Positions 14,256-19,432 of a stretch of 20,121 bases of DNA are shown piece after piece. Positions within the stretch are counted from its first letter, which is position 1, and every line of letters starts with the position of its first letter. The notes beneath the pieces are model-generated. The model was not told the origin of the DNA. It did not search any database and saw nothing but the letters and a program-made list of their open reading frames with translations. Source of the DNA: a virus; IMG/VR virus record IMGVR_UViG_3300048588_000231, positions 1-20,121 of that record, one strand, 5' to 3'. Made by a program: the position numbers and the translations under genes.

Positions 14256-14689
14256 TTCATTTTTCTCCTGTCAGTGTGTTGTCCGTACACACCGGCAGCT
14301 AGGCCCAAAGCTTGGGCGGAAAGGGTAAGGACTTGGAACGACTTGGCCCCATTGCACGCAAAGTCTTGCAGGACGCGAAGCGCGCTATGGAGGCGAGGAA
14401 AGACGGCTTGGAGCGCCGTGAAGGCTCCAACGAATTTGAACCGGAGCCGAGCCGGGAGGGCATGGCTCAAGACTCCGGTATCCGCGAACGCTGTACCGAG
14501 CGCGGATTGGGTAGCGGGCAGGAATTTGACGTTTGCAACAATACCGCCCCGGTTGAGGGCCCGGTCGTCACTACCACCTGCCCGCATACGAAGCGGCTGG
14601 TAGGCGGCGCTGTTTCGGGACTGGTTTCGAACAATCCCGCGCTTCGAATTCGAGAAAGGGCAAATGCCTCCAATGACAATGTCCGTCAT
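14222..14689 (-). CDS. Doubtful ORF, 155 aa, possibly decayed or antisense
   Basis: The frame opens at ATG 14689, coupled to the HNH copy C stop (ATGA) with GGGGG upstream, which favours translation. It ends 34 nt inside the next gene. After M-T-D-I-V-I-G-G the sequence is Arg/Ala/Phe-rich without family features. A plus-strand frame (14312-14782, TTG start, no clear ribosome site) lies codon-for-codon opposite it and has a more ordinary charged composition. I cannot decide between a real leftward gene, a plus-strand gene, or a broken gene. Confidence 0.35.
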   Translation of the reverse strand: MTDIVIGGICPFSNSKRGIVRNQSRNSAAYQPLRMRAGGSDDRALNRGGIVANVKFLPATQSALGTAFADTGVLSHALPARLRFKFVGAFTALQAVFPRLHSALRVLQDFACNGAKSFQVLTLSAQALGLAAGVYGQHTDRRKMKCPTMQWRNPT

Positions 14690-15357
14690 GAGCCACCCCC
14701 GACCAATCGAGATTCTCGCTCGCACTCGACGGATACCGGATTGGCAAATTCACCAAACGCACGTAGCGCGGCCAAACGATAGGCATCCGCCGCTCGCTCA
14801 CGAGACAGGAAAGAGCCGAGATGCTTCTTCTTCCCATCGATAACGATAGATGCCGTCCATACTTGCGCGGCTTTGTTCCAAGACACGCCCTTGACCCCCG
14901 ACGTATTGCGAGGGGAGAGACCACTATTCGCCCCATTTTGGCTAAGCGTCGCTGGCCTGAGATTTTCTATTCTATTGTCGGCACGAAGGCGGTTCTTGTG
15001 GTCAATAAATGTGCCTGGTTCTTCGCCGTAGTGTACCAACCATGCCAAATGGTGGGCCCTGAACTGTCTGCCAAGAATACGGATGCGTACGTACCCGTTG
15101 TGAGTAAGCGTACCCGCTTCTTTGCCCGCGTTCTTCCCATTCCACGCCCTATTTTGAGGCGAATCCATTGGCTTCGGGAGCCACCAGAATTTGCCGGTCT
15201 GCGGATCGTACCGAATGGCTTTTTTGATTTCTTCGACATCAATCGAATTGATTTGCGCGCTGTCCCTCGTCGCGCATGGCTGGGCGGGGGTGTGTCCCTG
15301 CTCTCGTCCAGCCGCCTCCTGATTGGGTGCAACGACAATTTCTTTACTAGCCACCAT
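14686..15357 (-). CDS. HNH homing endonuclease with AP2 domain (copy C)
   Basis: 223 residues from ATG 15357, with GGAGG 7 nt upstream; the frame continues up to 15459 but that part is inside copy D. A 40-residue polar N-terminal extension precedes the usual start (E-E-I-K-K-A-I-R-Y-D-P-Q-T-G). Then come H-H-L-A-W, F-I-D-H-K-N, N-R-I-E-N-L-R-P-A-T and an AP2 part (N-T-S-G-V-K-G-V-S-W). The HNH core has K-N in place of the usual D/N-G-x pair, a point to check for activity. It overlaps copy D by 11 nt. The tail after G-E-F-A-N ends in R-E-S-R-L-V-G-G-G-S. Confidence 0.87.
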   Translation of the reverse strand: MVASKEIVVAPNQEAAGREQGHTPAQPCATRDSAQINSIDVEEIKKAIRYDPQTGKFWWLPKPMDSPQNRAWNGKNAGKEAGTLTHNGYVRIRILGRQFRAHHLAWLVHYGEEPGTFIDHKNRLRADNRIENLRPATLSQNGANSGLSPRNTSGVKGVSWNKAAQVWTASIVIDGKKKHLGSFLSRERAADAYRLAALRAFGEFANPVSVECERESRLVGGGS

Positions 15358-15880
15358 GTGCAGGCCTCCGCCCATGCATGGGATGGAAGCCGTAGCGTAT
15401 CTCTGCCAAACGTCGGGCTTCGGCTGCATCCGCCAGACTGTCGAATATTCCGAGTTCAATCGGATTGGGTTTTAAGCCCAGCCTAGCGCGCCATCTGCCC
15501 GTGGCCTTATGGAAGCTGACACCAATCACGCCGGAAGTATTGCGCCTATCAAGGCCTCTATTCCTGAGGTTTTCGGACCTCGTAACCTCTCGTAGATTGG
15601 AAATCTTATTGTTGAGGCGGTCACCGTCGATATGGTCTATTTCTCTCGCCCAGCACCCATGTACGACGGCCCACACGATATGATGCTCTCTATACAACCC
15701 GCCGAGAACGCGAACGACCCTGTACCCTTGCGTGTTGACGCCCCCGGCTCGTTTGCCAGAGAACCTTGCGTTCCAATGGGGGTGGCGGTCGTCTCGATAC
15801 CGCCAGAACAAAGTGCCACTTTCCGGATACACATCCAGCCAACTAAACAGCACGGGGAGCGGCATGAAGTTCGCGCTCAT
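15347..15880 (-). CDS. HNH homing endonuclease with AP2 domain (copy D)
   Basis: 177 residues. ATG 15880 overlaps the stop of the preceding gene (ATGA). It shows S-G-T-L-F-W-R-Y, E-H-H-I-V-W, E-I-D-H-I-D-G-D, N-K-I-S-N-L-R-E-V-T, S-E-N-L-R-N-R and R-N-T-S-G-V-I-G-V-S-F leading into the AP2 domain. All key His/Asn positions look intact. It stands directly beside copy C, so two endonuclease genes have stacked at one junction of the operon. Confidence 0.9.
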   Translation of the reverse strand: MSANFMPLPVLFSWLDVYPESGTLFWRYRDDRHPHWNARFSGKRAGGVNTQGYRVVRVLGGLYREHHIVWAVVHGCWAREIDHIDGDRLNNKISNLREVTRSENLRNRGLDRRNTSGVIGVSFHKATGRWRARLGLKPNPIELGIFDSLADAAEARRLAEIRYGFHPMHGRRPAHGG

Positions 15881-16209
15881 GCGTCCACCGTATGGTCGGT
15901 GCCGTGAAGCATGGCGGTGAAGACGCTGATGTCAGTTTTGCGGGTCTCAACCGGGCGGAAGCGGCCTACGAAATAGCCGACGTGTTTGCCATAGAACCGA
16001 TGAGACCACTCCGACCGCTTAAGTTCAACGAACTCGCAAACGGGATATCCTTCGGTGTCAACCCAGATGCGCGAAATTGTATAGATGGCACCAACCTTTG
16101 GTGCCTCCGACGCATCCCATGCGCCAGGCACGAAATTGACGCCACTGATATGGCTCGCATCGACGCACACCACCTTCATGCCCACATGCCAGTGGAGGTA
16201 GCTGCTCAC
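15877..16209 (-). CDS. Conserved phage protein with T-D-I-S-V-F-T-A-M-L tail, 110 aa
   Basis: Starts at GTG 16209 with GGAGG 7 nt upstream; the internal ATG ten codons later has no ribosome site. It contains W-H-V-G-M-K-V-V-C-V-D, then V-G-A-I-Y-T-I-S-R-I-W-V, then R-F-R-P-V-E-T-R-K and T-D-I-S-V-F-T-A-M-L. The N-terminal part looks like a small beta barrel (SH3-like). From memory the T-D-I-S-x-F-T-x-M-L ending recurs in rhizobial and other alphaproteobacterial phage proteins of unknown function. It is coupled at both ends. Confidence 0.75.
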   Translation of the reverse strand: MSSYLHWHVGMKVVCVDASHISGVNFVPGAWDASEAPKVGAIYTISRIWVDTEGYPVCEFVELKRSEWSHRFYGKHVGYFVGRFRPVETRKTDISVFTAMLHGTDHTVDA

Positions 16210-16637
16210 GCTGCGCCCTCCTGCTCCTTGCGAGCGGACTGGACTTCACAAAACAGCGGACGCACGATGCCGTCGCAGTCCATGAAGAATGGGGCTGGTT
16301 TCAGGTTTTCAAATTTCGGGATGGCATTATGAGCGATGAGGTCCGGGCGGTTGTGACAAGCGGCAAGAGCCTGCTTGGTGGCGAAATTGACATCAAGGAT
16401 ACCGGCATCGTCCCGGCATTCATCGACGTGGTGACGGAACACCGCCACAATAGCGGCATCGTCTATCTTTCGTTCGGATGCACGTCCAAGGATGGAGACA
16501 ACCGGGGGGAAGTCTTGCTTACCCACAGGCTCAGGATGAGCCTGGTCATGGCGCAAAGCCTCAGGGACACCCTCTCCAATCTTATTGGCGATGCGATGAA
16601 GCCAGTCGACAAATCGCAGGCGAATTGAATGGCTCAC
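16206..16637 (-). CDS. Alternative leftward ORF, probably an antisense shadow
   Basis: A 143-codon frame with GTG start and a strong ribosome site (AAGGAGG) overlapping the stop of the Cro-like gene (GTGA), and GTGA again at its end. These signals argue for a gene. Against it, the sequence is rich in His, Cys and Arg and is the codon-aligned complement of the better-looking plus-strand frame 16329-16628. The start signals may simply be a copy of those at 16209, because both lie next to the same 14-bp direct repeat. Only the last 25-35 codons lie outside the plus-strand gene. Confidence 0.35.
   Translation of the reverse strand: MSHSIRLRFVDWLHRIANKIGEGVPEALRHDQAHPEPVGKQDFPPVVSILGRASERKIDDAAIVAVFRHHVDECRDDAGILDVNFATKQALAACHNRPDLIAHNAIPKFENLKPAPFFMDCDGIVRPLFCEVQSARKEQEGAA
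16224..16237. repeat. 14-bp direct repeat, left copy
   Basis: CTCCTTGCGAGCGG on the plus strand, identical to 16646-16659. On the minus strand both copies encode A-R-K-E near a gene end and are followed within 20 nt by GTGA, a stop/start overlap. Confidence 0.7.
16329..16628 (+). CDS. Plus-strand gene inside the leftward operon (possible moron), 99 aa
   Basis: ATG 16329 follows GGGA at 7 nt. The protein reads as a compact alpha/beta domain: I-D-I-K-D-T-G-I-V-P-A-F-I-D-V-V, then I-V-Y-L-S-F-G, then H-R-L-R-M-S-L-V-M-A-Q-S-L-R-D-T-L. It resembles small uncharacterised alphaproteobacterial proteins with a P-x-F-V-D strand and a final M-P/V-x-L-x-x-L helix. It runs against the surrounding operon, ends 5 nt before the Cro-like gene's stop, and lies between 14-bp direct repeats, which fits an added cassette. 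Function unknown. Confidence 0.5.
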   Translation: MSDEVRAVVTSGKSLLGGEIDIKDTGIVPAFIDVVTEHRHNSGIVYLSFGCTSKDGDNRGEVLLTHRLRMSLVMAQSLRDTLSNLIGDAMKPVDKSQAN

Positions 16638-16846
16638 TGCGCATCCTCCTTGCGAGCGGGGGCGGGAATGAAGTCCGTTGCAGAAACCTTGCCTGATGTG
16701 GCTTGTTCAATTGCGGCCACCGCATCCCAAGACGGCATCGACAGCCCCCGGCGCAGCCGGTTGACTTGGGATTGAGACATGCCAACGATTGCCGCAAACG
16801 CAGCGTCAGTTAGCTTTCGGGCGCTGAGATACTGGTCAAGCTTCAT
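16634..16846 (-). CDS. Cro-like HTH protein, 70 aa
   Basis: M-K-L-D-Q-Y-L-S-A-R-K-L-T-D-A-A-F-A-A-I-V-G, then M-S-Q-S-Q-V-N-R-L-R-R-G, forms a clear HTH of the XRE/Cro type at residues 13-35. The size is that of a stand-alone Cro. It is the first gene of the leftward early operon and diverges from the CI-like gene at 16924 across a 77-bp gap filled by operator sites. The -10 position proposed for its promoter would place the mRNA start almost at the ATG, so the message may be leaderless. It may also activate replication, as CII does; the sequence cannot tell. Confidence 0.8.
   Translation of the reverse strand: MKLDQYLSARKLTDAAFAAIVGMSQSQVNRLRRGLSMPSWDAVAAIEQATSGKVSATDFIPAPARKEDAQ
16646..16659. 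repeat. 14-bp direct repeat, right copy
   Basis: Exact copy of 16224-16237. The 422-bp unit between them carries the plus-strand gene 16329-16628. Deletion across the repeats would rejoin the Cro-like gene directly to the gene starting at 16209. Confidence 0.7.
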
Positions 16847-16855
16847 GCCCCATCA

Positions 16856-16903
16856 ATGCATCTCATGCATATGCATGTCAAGCATTTTATGCATGGCATG
16901 ACA
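16856..16903. promoter_or_regulatory. Right operator array: three repressor-type sites with leftward promoter
   Basis: Three 15-bp sites: ATGCATCTCATGCAT (16856-16870), directly abutting ATGCATGTCAAGCAT (16871-16885), then a 3-bp gap and ATGCATGGCATGACA (16889-16903). A leftward promoter is suggested by TTGACA (complement of 16876-16881), 17 bp, and a weak CATTGA (complement of 16853-16858); its -35 lies in the middle site. The layout is the mirror image of 18176-18223. Confidence 0.75.
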
Positions 16904-16923
16904 TTTTGGCGCTGTAGGGCAAA

Positions 16924-17385
16924 TTGTATCCTGTGAGGATGGCACCAAAACCGAAACCAGAGAGACAGCGCGCAAAGCACTACTTCAAAGAGTGGCGCGT
17001 GATGCTCTACCCGAACCAGACGGACGCTGAGGAAAAGCTAGGCTGGTCGCAGTCCAAGGTAAGCCGACTGGAAAGCGGGGCCACGCCCTACAACCAGGAC
17101 GATCTTGAACACGCTGCGGAGGTGTTCGGATGCTCCCCAATTGATCTGATTAGCTGGCCTCCAAATCTTAAAGACAGTGAAGCCACGCGGCGCTTGCGTA
17201 CTGCTCTCTTAGCCTACGGAATTGATGGAGATCGGCTGGACCTTGCAGTAGGTGCCGTCAGTGTCCTGCTGCGCGCCCGCGAGGTACAATCATCACAAGA
17301 CCAATCTCGTGATTTATCTCAATCATCCAATCGCCCCCATGAATCAGAGCCATCGCGGTCGAAATCTGTGCAGCGTACCTCTTAA
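16924..17385 (+). CDS. CI-like HTH repressor candidate, 153 aa
   Basis: The start is TTG 16924 (AGGG 4-5 nt upstream) or ATG 16939. K-H-Y-F-K-E-W-R-V, then A-E-E-K-L-G-W-S-Q-S-K-V-S-R-L-E-S-G, then P-Y-N-Q-D-D-L-E is the typical XRE layout of alphaproteobacterial phage and chromosomal repressors. There is no LexA/CI-type S24 autocleavage domain: after residue 110 only a Ser/Gln-rich tail remains. Induction by RecA-driven self-cleavage is therefore not expected; induction would need another route. It faces the Cro-like gene across the three-site operator, making it the likely binder of both arrays. Confidence 0.8.
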   Translation: MYPVRMAPKPKPERQRAKHYFKEWRVMLYPNQTDAEEKLGWSQSKVSRLESGATPYNQDDLEHAAEVFGCSPIDLISWPPNLKDSEATRRLRTALLAYGIDGDRLDLAVGAVSVLLRAREVQSSQDQSRDLSQSSNRPHESEPSRSKSVQRTS

Positions 17386-17497
17386 CGGCCATCTTCGGAT
17401 CGACGGGCGGTCCCGCCCCTGCTGCTTCTCGTAGCCCTGCAACGATTTCATGGTTCCGCGACTTATAGCGCGGGCGGTGTCGATATTCGATTGCCAA
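17258..17497 (-). CDS. Small rhizobial-type hypothetical protein, 79 aa
   Basis: TTG 17497 with AGG about 7 nt upstream. The C-terminal half, M-A-L-I-H-G-G-D-W-M-I-E-I-N-H-E-I-G-L-V, resembles small uncharacterised rhizobial proteins with an H-G-G-x-W and H-E-x-x-L pattern. Its 3' end overlaps the tail of the CI-like gene by 128 bp on the opposite strand, so one of the two ends may be wrong; the CI-like tail is low-complexity there. Function unknown. Confidence 0.45.
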   Translation of the reverse strand: MAIEYRHRPRYKSRNHEIVAGLREAAGAGPPVDPKMAVKRYAAQISTAMALIHGGDWMIEINHEIGLVMIVPRGRAAGH

Positions 17498-17550
17498 TTG
17501 CCTGCCCTCAGTAGGCCCTAATAGGAAGCAATTCCTTTTGGTAATGTCAA

Positions 17551-17565
17551 GAACAGAATGGGAAC
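17551..17565 (+). promoter_or_regulatory. Candidate SOS box (LexA), GAAC-N7-GAAC
   Basis: GAACAGAATGGGAAC matches the direct-repeat LexA site known from Rhizobium, Rhodobacter and Caulobacter (GTTC-N7-GTTC on the other strand) with exact spacing. It lies 72 bp before ATG 17637. A single match is expected about 0.6 times by chance in 20 kb on two strands, so location is the main support. Confidence 0.5.
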
Positions 17566-17636
17566 AGAGTTAGCGGCTTGTGATGAGCGGGGAAAGGCGC
17601 TTAGATCGGCAGCGGTCCAGGAGTTGGTGAGGGGAA

Positions 17637-17909
17637 ATGTTTTCAGAGGCTTTGATGGGACTTGGCGCGTTCAATTCCATGCTCGATATGGCGAAGGGAT
17701 TGAAGGACATTAACGACACCGCCGTGAGGAACGGGGTGATTGTAGAACTCACTGAAAAAATCATGGCCGCACAGGCGGCGCAGGCGGCGCTGATTTCCAA
17801 GGTAGCCGAGCTTGAAAAAGAACTGGTGCGCTTTGAAACATGGGAAGCTGAGAAACAGCGCTATGACCTGTACGAGATTAAAAAGGGAAGGTTCACCCGC
17901 AGGCTGTAG
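17637..17909 (+). CDS. Coiled-coil part of an amber-split coiled-coil/zinc-ribbon protein
   Basis: 90 residues, ATG 17637, GAGGGG just upstream. It starts M-F-S-E-A-L-M-G-L-G-A-F, then K-D-I-N-D-T-A-V-R-N, then a long helix rich in Ala/Glu/Lys (E-K-I-M-A-A-Q-A-A-Q-A-A), ending F-E-T-W-E-A-E-K-Q-R-Y-D-L-Y-E-I. From memory the rhizobial family continues directly into a zinc ribbon. Here a TAG (17907-17909) stops the frame and the zinc ribbon follows in the same frame. A possible SOS box lies upstream, and a strong terminator closes the transcript. Confidence 0.75.
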   Translation: MFSEALMGLGAFNSMLDMAKGLKDINDTAVRNGVIVELTEKIMAAQAAQAALISKVAELEKELVRFETWEAEKQRYDLYEIKKGRFTRRL

Positions 17910-17915
17910 GAATCG

Positions 17916-18071
17916 ATGGAGGGTTCCGAGCCTCCGCATCATATATGCGCTCAGTGCTACAATCGAGGCGTCAAGTCGATCTTGCAAAGCAAGGTCTCGG
18001 AAGTGGGCCGCAACACGCTGCTTGTATGCGGTGAGTGCAAGACAGAACTTAACTTGTCGCTTGCCGTCTAG
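17916..18071 (+). CDS. Zinc-ribbon part separated by an in-frame amber codon, 51 aa
   Basis: In the same frame as the preceding gene, two codons after its TAG, ATG opens M-E-G-S-E-P-P-H-H-I-C-A-Q-C-Y-N-R-G-V-K-S-I-L-Q. It ends around V-C-G-E-C-K-T-E-L, giving two C-x-x-C pairs of a zinc ribbon. The sequence TAGGA at the break supplies a ribosome site 4 nt before this ATG, so re-initiation could make the domain separately. Alternatives are nonsense mutation, sequencing error or amber read-through. The zinc cysteines are all intact, which argues against long decay. Confidence 0.6.
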   Translation: MEGSEPPHHICAQCYNRGVKSILQSKVSEVGRNTLLVCGECKTELNLSLAV

Positions 18072-18097
18072 AGCCATCGCCAAATCCCGACTTTCCC

Positions 18098-18121
18098 AGC
18101 CCGCCTAGCGCGGGCTTTTTG
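18098..18121 (+). terminator. Rho-independent terminator
   Basis: AGCCCGC (18098-18104), loop CTAGC, GCGGGCT (18110-18116), then a run of T to 18120. A 7-bp GC-rich stem with T tract, 27 nt after the zinc-ribbon stop. It separates the lysogeny region from the rightward early operon. Confidence 0.88.
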
Positions 18122-18175
18122 CTGCCCTTGATTCGTCCTGTTATCCGCCATCGCGGCGGCGTTGTCAAAAATTCG

Positions 18176-18226
18176 ATGCATGACATGCATTTAATGCTTG
18201 CAATGCATATGCATCTCGTGCATATT
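18176..18226 (+). promoter_or_regulatory. Left-type operator array with rightward early promoter
   Basis: Three 15-bp sites: ATGCATGACATGCAT (18176-18190, a perfect palindrome around its centre), 3-bp gap, ATGCTTGCAATGCAT (18194-18208), directly abutting ATGCATCTCGTGCAT (18209-18223). A promoter fits as TTGCAA (18198-18203), 17 bp, CATATT (18221-18226), with the -35 in the middle site. Site order and spacing mirror the array at 16856-16903. It controls the genes from 18262 on. Confidence 0.75.
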
Positions 18227-18261
18227 CTCCCCAACAACAACACACCCGTTGGAGAGAGAGC

Positions 18262-18447
18262 ATGGACAGCGGCACACTGATTTCAGCAGCACATGACGAC
18301 GTGAGGCATGTGCTGGATGTTCTGGCTTATGCCGCCGCTGGCGGTTCGAGATCCAAGCCGACAATCGCTCAACTGAACGACATCGTTGCTCGGCTTGAGA
18401 ATGCAGACAAGTTTCTCAAGGCTGCCAAAGCGGAGGATCGTTCGTGA
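18262..18447 (+). CDS. First gene of rightward early operon, 61 aa
   Basis: ATG 18262 with GGAGA upstream, 36 nt after the proposed -10. Helical, with D-D-V-R-H-V-L-D-V-L-A-Y-A and L-N-D-I-V-A-R-L-E-N-A-D-K-F-L. Family not recognised. As the first product made when repression lifts, a regulatory or anti-host role is possible but unsupported. Confidence 0.65.
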   Translation: MDSGTLISAAHDDVRHVLDVLAYAAAGGSRSKPTIAQLNDIVARLENADKFLKAAKAEDRS

Positions 18448-18704
18448 TGACCTCCCCCATTCATGGCGCAACGCTCGCCACCACGTTCAGCGACCTGACT
18501 TCGGCCCTGTCGGCAATCTCAAAGCCAAGCTCATTCGACGTGTTCGTGTCGGTGCGCCGGTTCGGCCCAAATATCGCCCGCCCGATCAAAATCCTGTTCC
18601 GCTCCGAAGCCTACTACTGGGTCAACGAGCGTGAGCTTGAACTGCTCCGCGCCGGTCGCCTTCCCGAAGATATCGGCCTTGAGCCTGTCGAGGAGGATGA
18701 GTGA
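18444..18704 (+). CDS. Small hypothetical protein, 86 aa
   Basis: GTG 18444 lies 7 nt after GGAGG; ATG 18447 (TGATG overlap with the previous stop) is the alternative. The middle contains F-D-V-F-V-S-V-R-R-F-G and P-I-K-I-L-F-R-S-E-A-Y-Y-W-V-N, then an acidic C-terminus. Not recognised. Confidence 0.65.
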   Translation: MMTSPIHGATLATTFSDLTSALSAISKPSSFDVFVSVRRFGPNIARPIKILFRSEAYYWVNERELELLRAGRLPEDIGLEPVEEDE

Positions 18705-18931
18705 TGGCTACCTACACCAGCATCCACTACGCGCACAAAATCCGTGCCGAAGCAGGCACTACCACCGGCGCGCCCCTGATTGTAAAAATCGACAGGGACA
18801 ACGGCGGCATTCTCGGCGACGAGATAACCCTGTTCACCGACGACCACGAGCTTACCCGATTGCTGGCAGACGCCATCAATGCAGCGGTTGCGGCCCGTAG
18901 CGCGGCGAAGGCCGAAAGGGAGGCCGCGTGA
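18704..18931 (+). CDS. Small hypothetical protein, 75 aa
   Basis: ATG 18704, 7 nt after AGGAGG and overlapping the previous stop by one base. Contains P-L-I-V-K-I-D-R-D-N-G-G-I-L-G-D-E-I-T-L-F-T and an Ala-rich final helix. Probably a small beta sheet plus helix. Function unknown. Confidence 0.65.
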   Translation: MATYTSIHYAHKIRAEAGTTTGAPLIVKIDRDNGGILGDEITLFTDDHELTRLLADAINAAVAARSAAKAEREAA

Positions 18932-19035
18932 TGCTCTCCTTATCGAACTGGCTCGCAGCCAGCCCCAATCGCATCTTCGCAACAATCGCAATCTTCACCC
19001 TTCTCGGGTGCGCAATGGAAAGGCTGCCGGTATGA
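18931..19035 (+). CDS. Tiny membrane protein or lipoprotein, 34 aa
   Basis: ATG 18931 overlaps the previous stop and follows GGGAGG by 7 nt. The sequence starts M-L-S-L-S-N-W-L-A-A-S-P-N-R and has a hydrophobic helix I-F-A-T-I-A-I-F-T-L-L-G-C. L-L-G-C would fit a lipobox, although a single-span protein is equally possible. The ATGA coupling at the end supports translation. Confidence 0.6.
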   Translation: MLSLSNWLAASPNRIFATIAIFTLLGCAMERLPV

Positions 19036-19280
19036 GCGCGACCCCTGCCCAACTTTCAGCCTTGAAGTGGCTGCGCAATCGAAATGGCGATGGCGTCTTT
19101 GCAGGTAAAGGCCAAGTCCTTTTGGCTGGAGGTGAACGCGCTGGCGTCATGCGCGGCACGTGGTCCGCTCTAGAGCGCCTTGGTTTTGTCGAACGATACA
19201 ACATTCGCCGCCTGCGTGTAACCGAGGCCGGCAAATCCATCGCGCTCCATACGGTTTCCGAGTCGGAGAGCGCCCCATGA
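19032..19280 (+). CDS. Winged-helix-like phage protein, 82 aa
   Basis: ATG 19032 overlaps the previous stop (ATGA); the longer frame from 18879 overlaps two genes and is rejected. L-S-A-L-K-W-L-R-N-R-N-G-D-G-V-F, then R-G-T-W-S-A-L-E-R-L-G-F-V-E, then R-R-L-R-V-T-E-A-G resembles a winged helix with its wing before the last helix. Similar proteins are frequent in rhizobial phages. DNA binding is inferred. Confidence 0.7.
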   Translation: MSATPAQLSALKWLRNRNGDGVFAGKGQVLLAGGERAGVMRGTWSALERLGFVERYNIRRLRVTEAGKSIALHTVSESESAP

Positions 19281-19432
19281 CCCGCCCCTACCAGATGGAC
19301 GGCGCGGAACAGCGCGCAAAACTGGCCCGATGGGAAACCATTCTCATCCTCGCCGGAATCCATCCCCTCAAAGCAATTCTGATTGTCGCCGCTGTAGCCG
19401 GTGACATGGCCGACGAAAGGAAAGCGGCATGA
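19277..19432 (+). CDS. Small hypothetical protein, 51 aa
   Basis: ATG 19277 overlaps the previous stop (ATGA), and its TGA overlaps the next ATG. Contains W-E-T-I-L-I-L-A-G-I-H-P-L-K-A-I-L-I-V-A-A-V-A-G, two short hydrophobic segments that may be a helical hairpin or buried core. Family not recognised. Confidence 0.6.
   Translation: MTRPYQMDGAEQRAKLARWETILILAGIHPLKAILIVAAVAGDMADERKAA

Noticed and set aside
16856-16903. CRISPR-like repeat array
   Set aside because: Three short palindromic sites with 0-3 bp gaps between promoters fit operators, not repeat-spacer units.
17405-17418. GGGCG/CGCCC hairpin after the CI-like gene as a terminator
   Set aside because: No T run follows on either strand.
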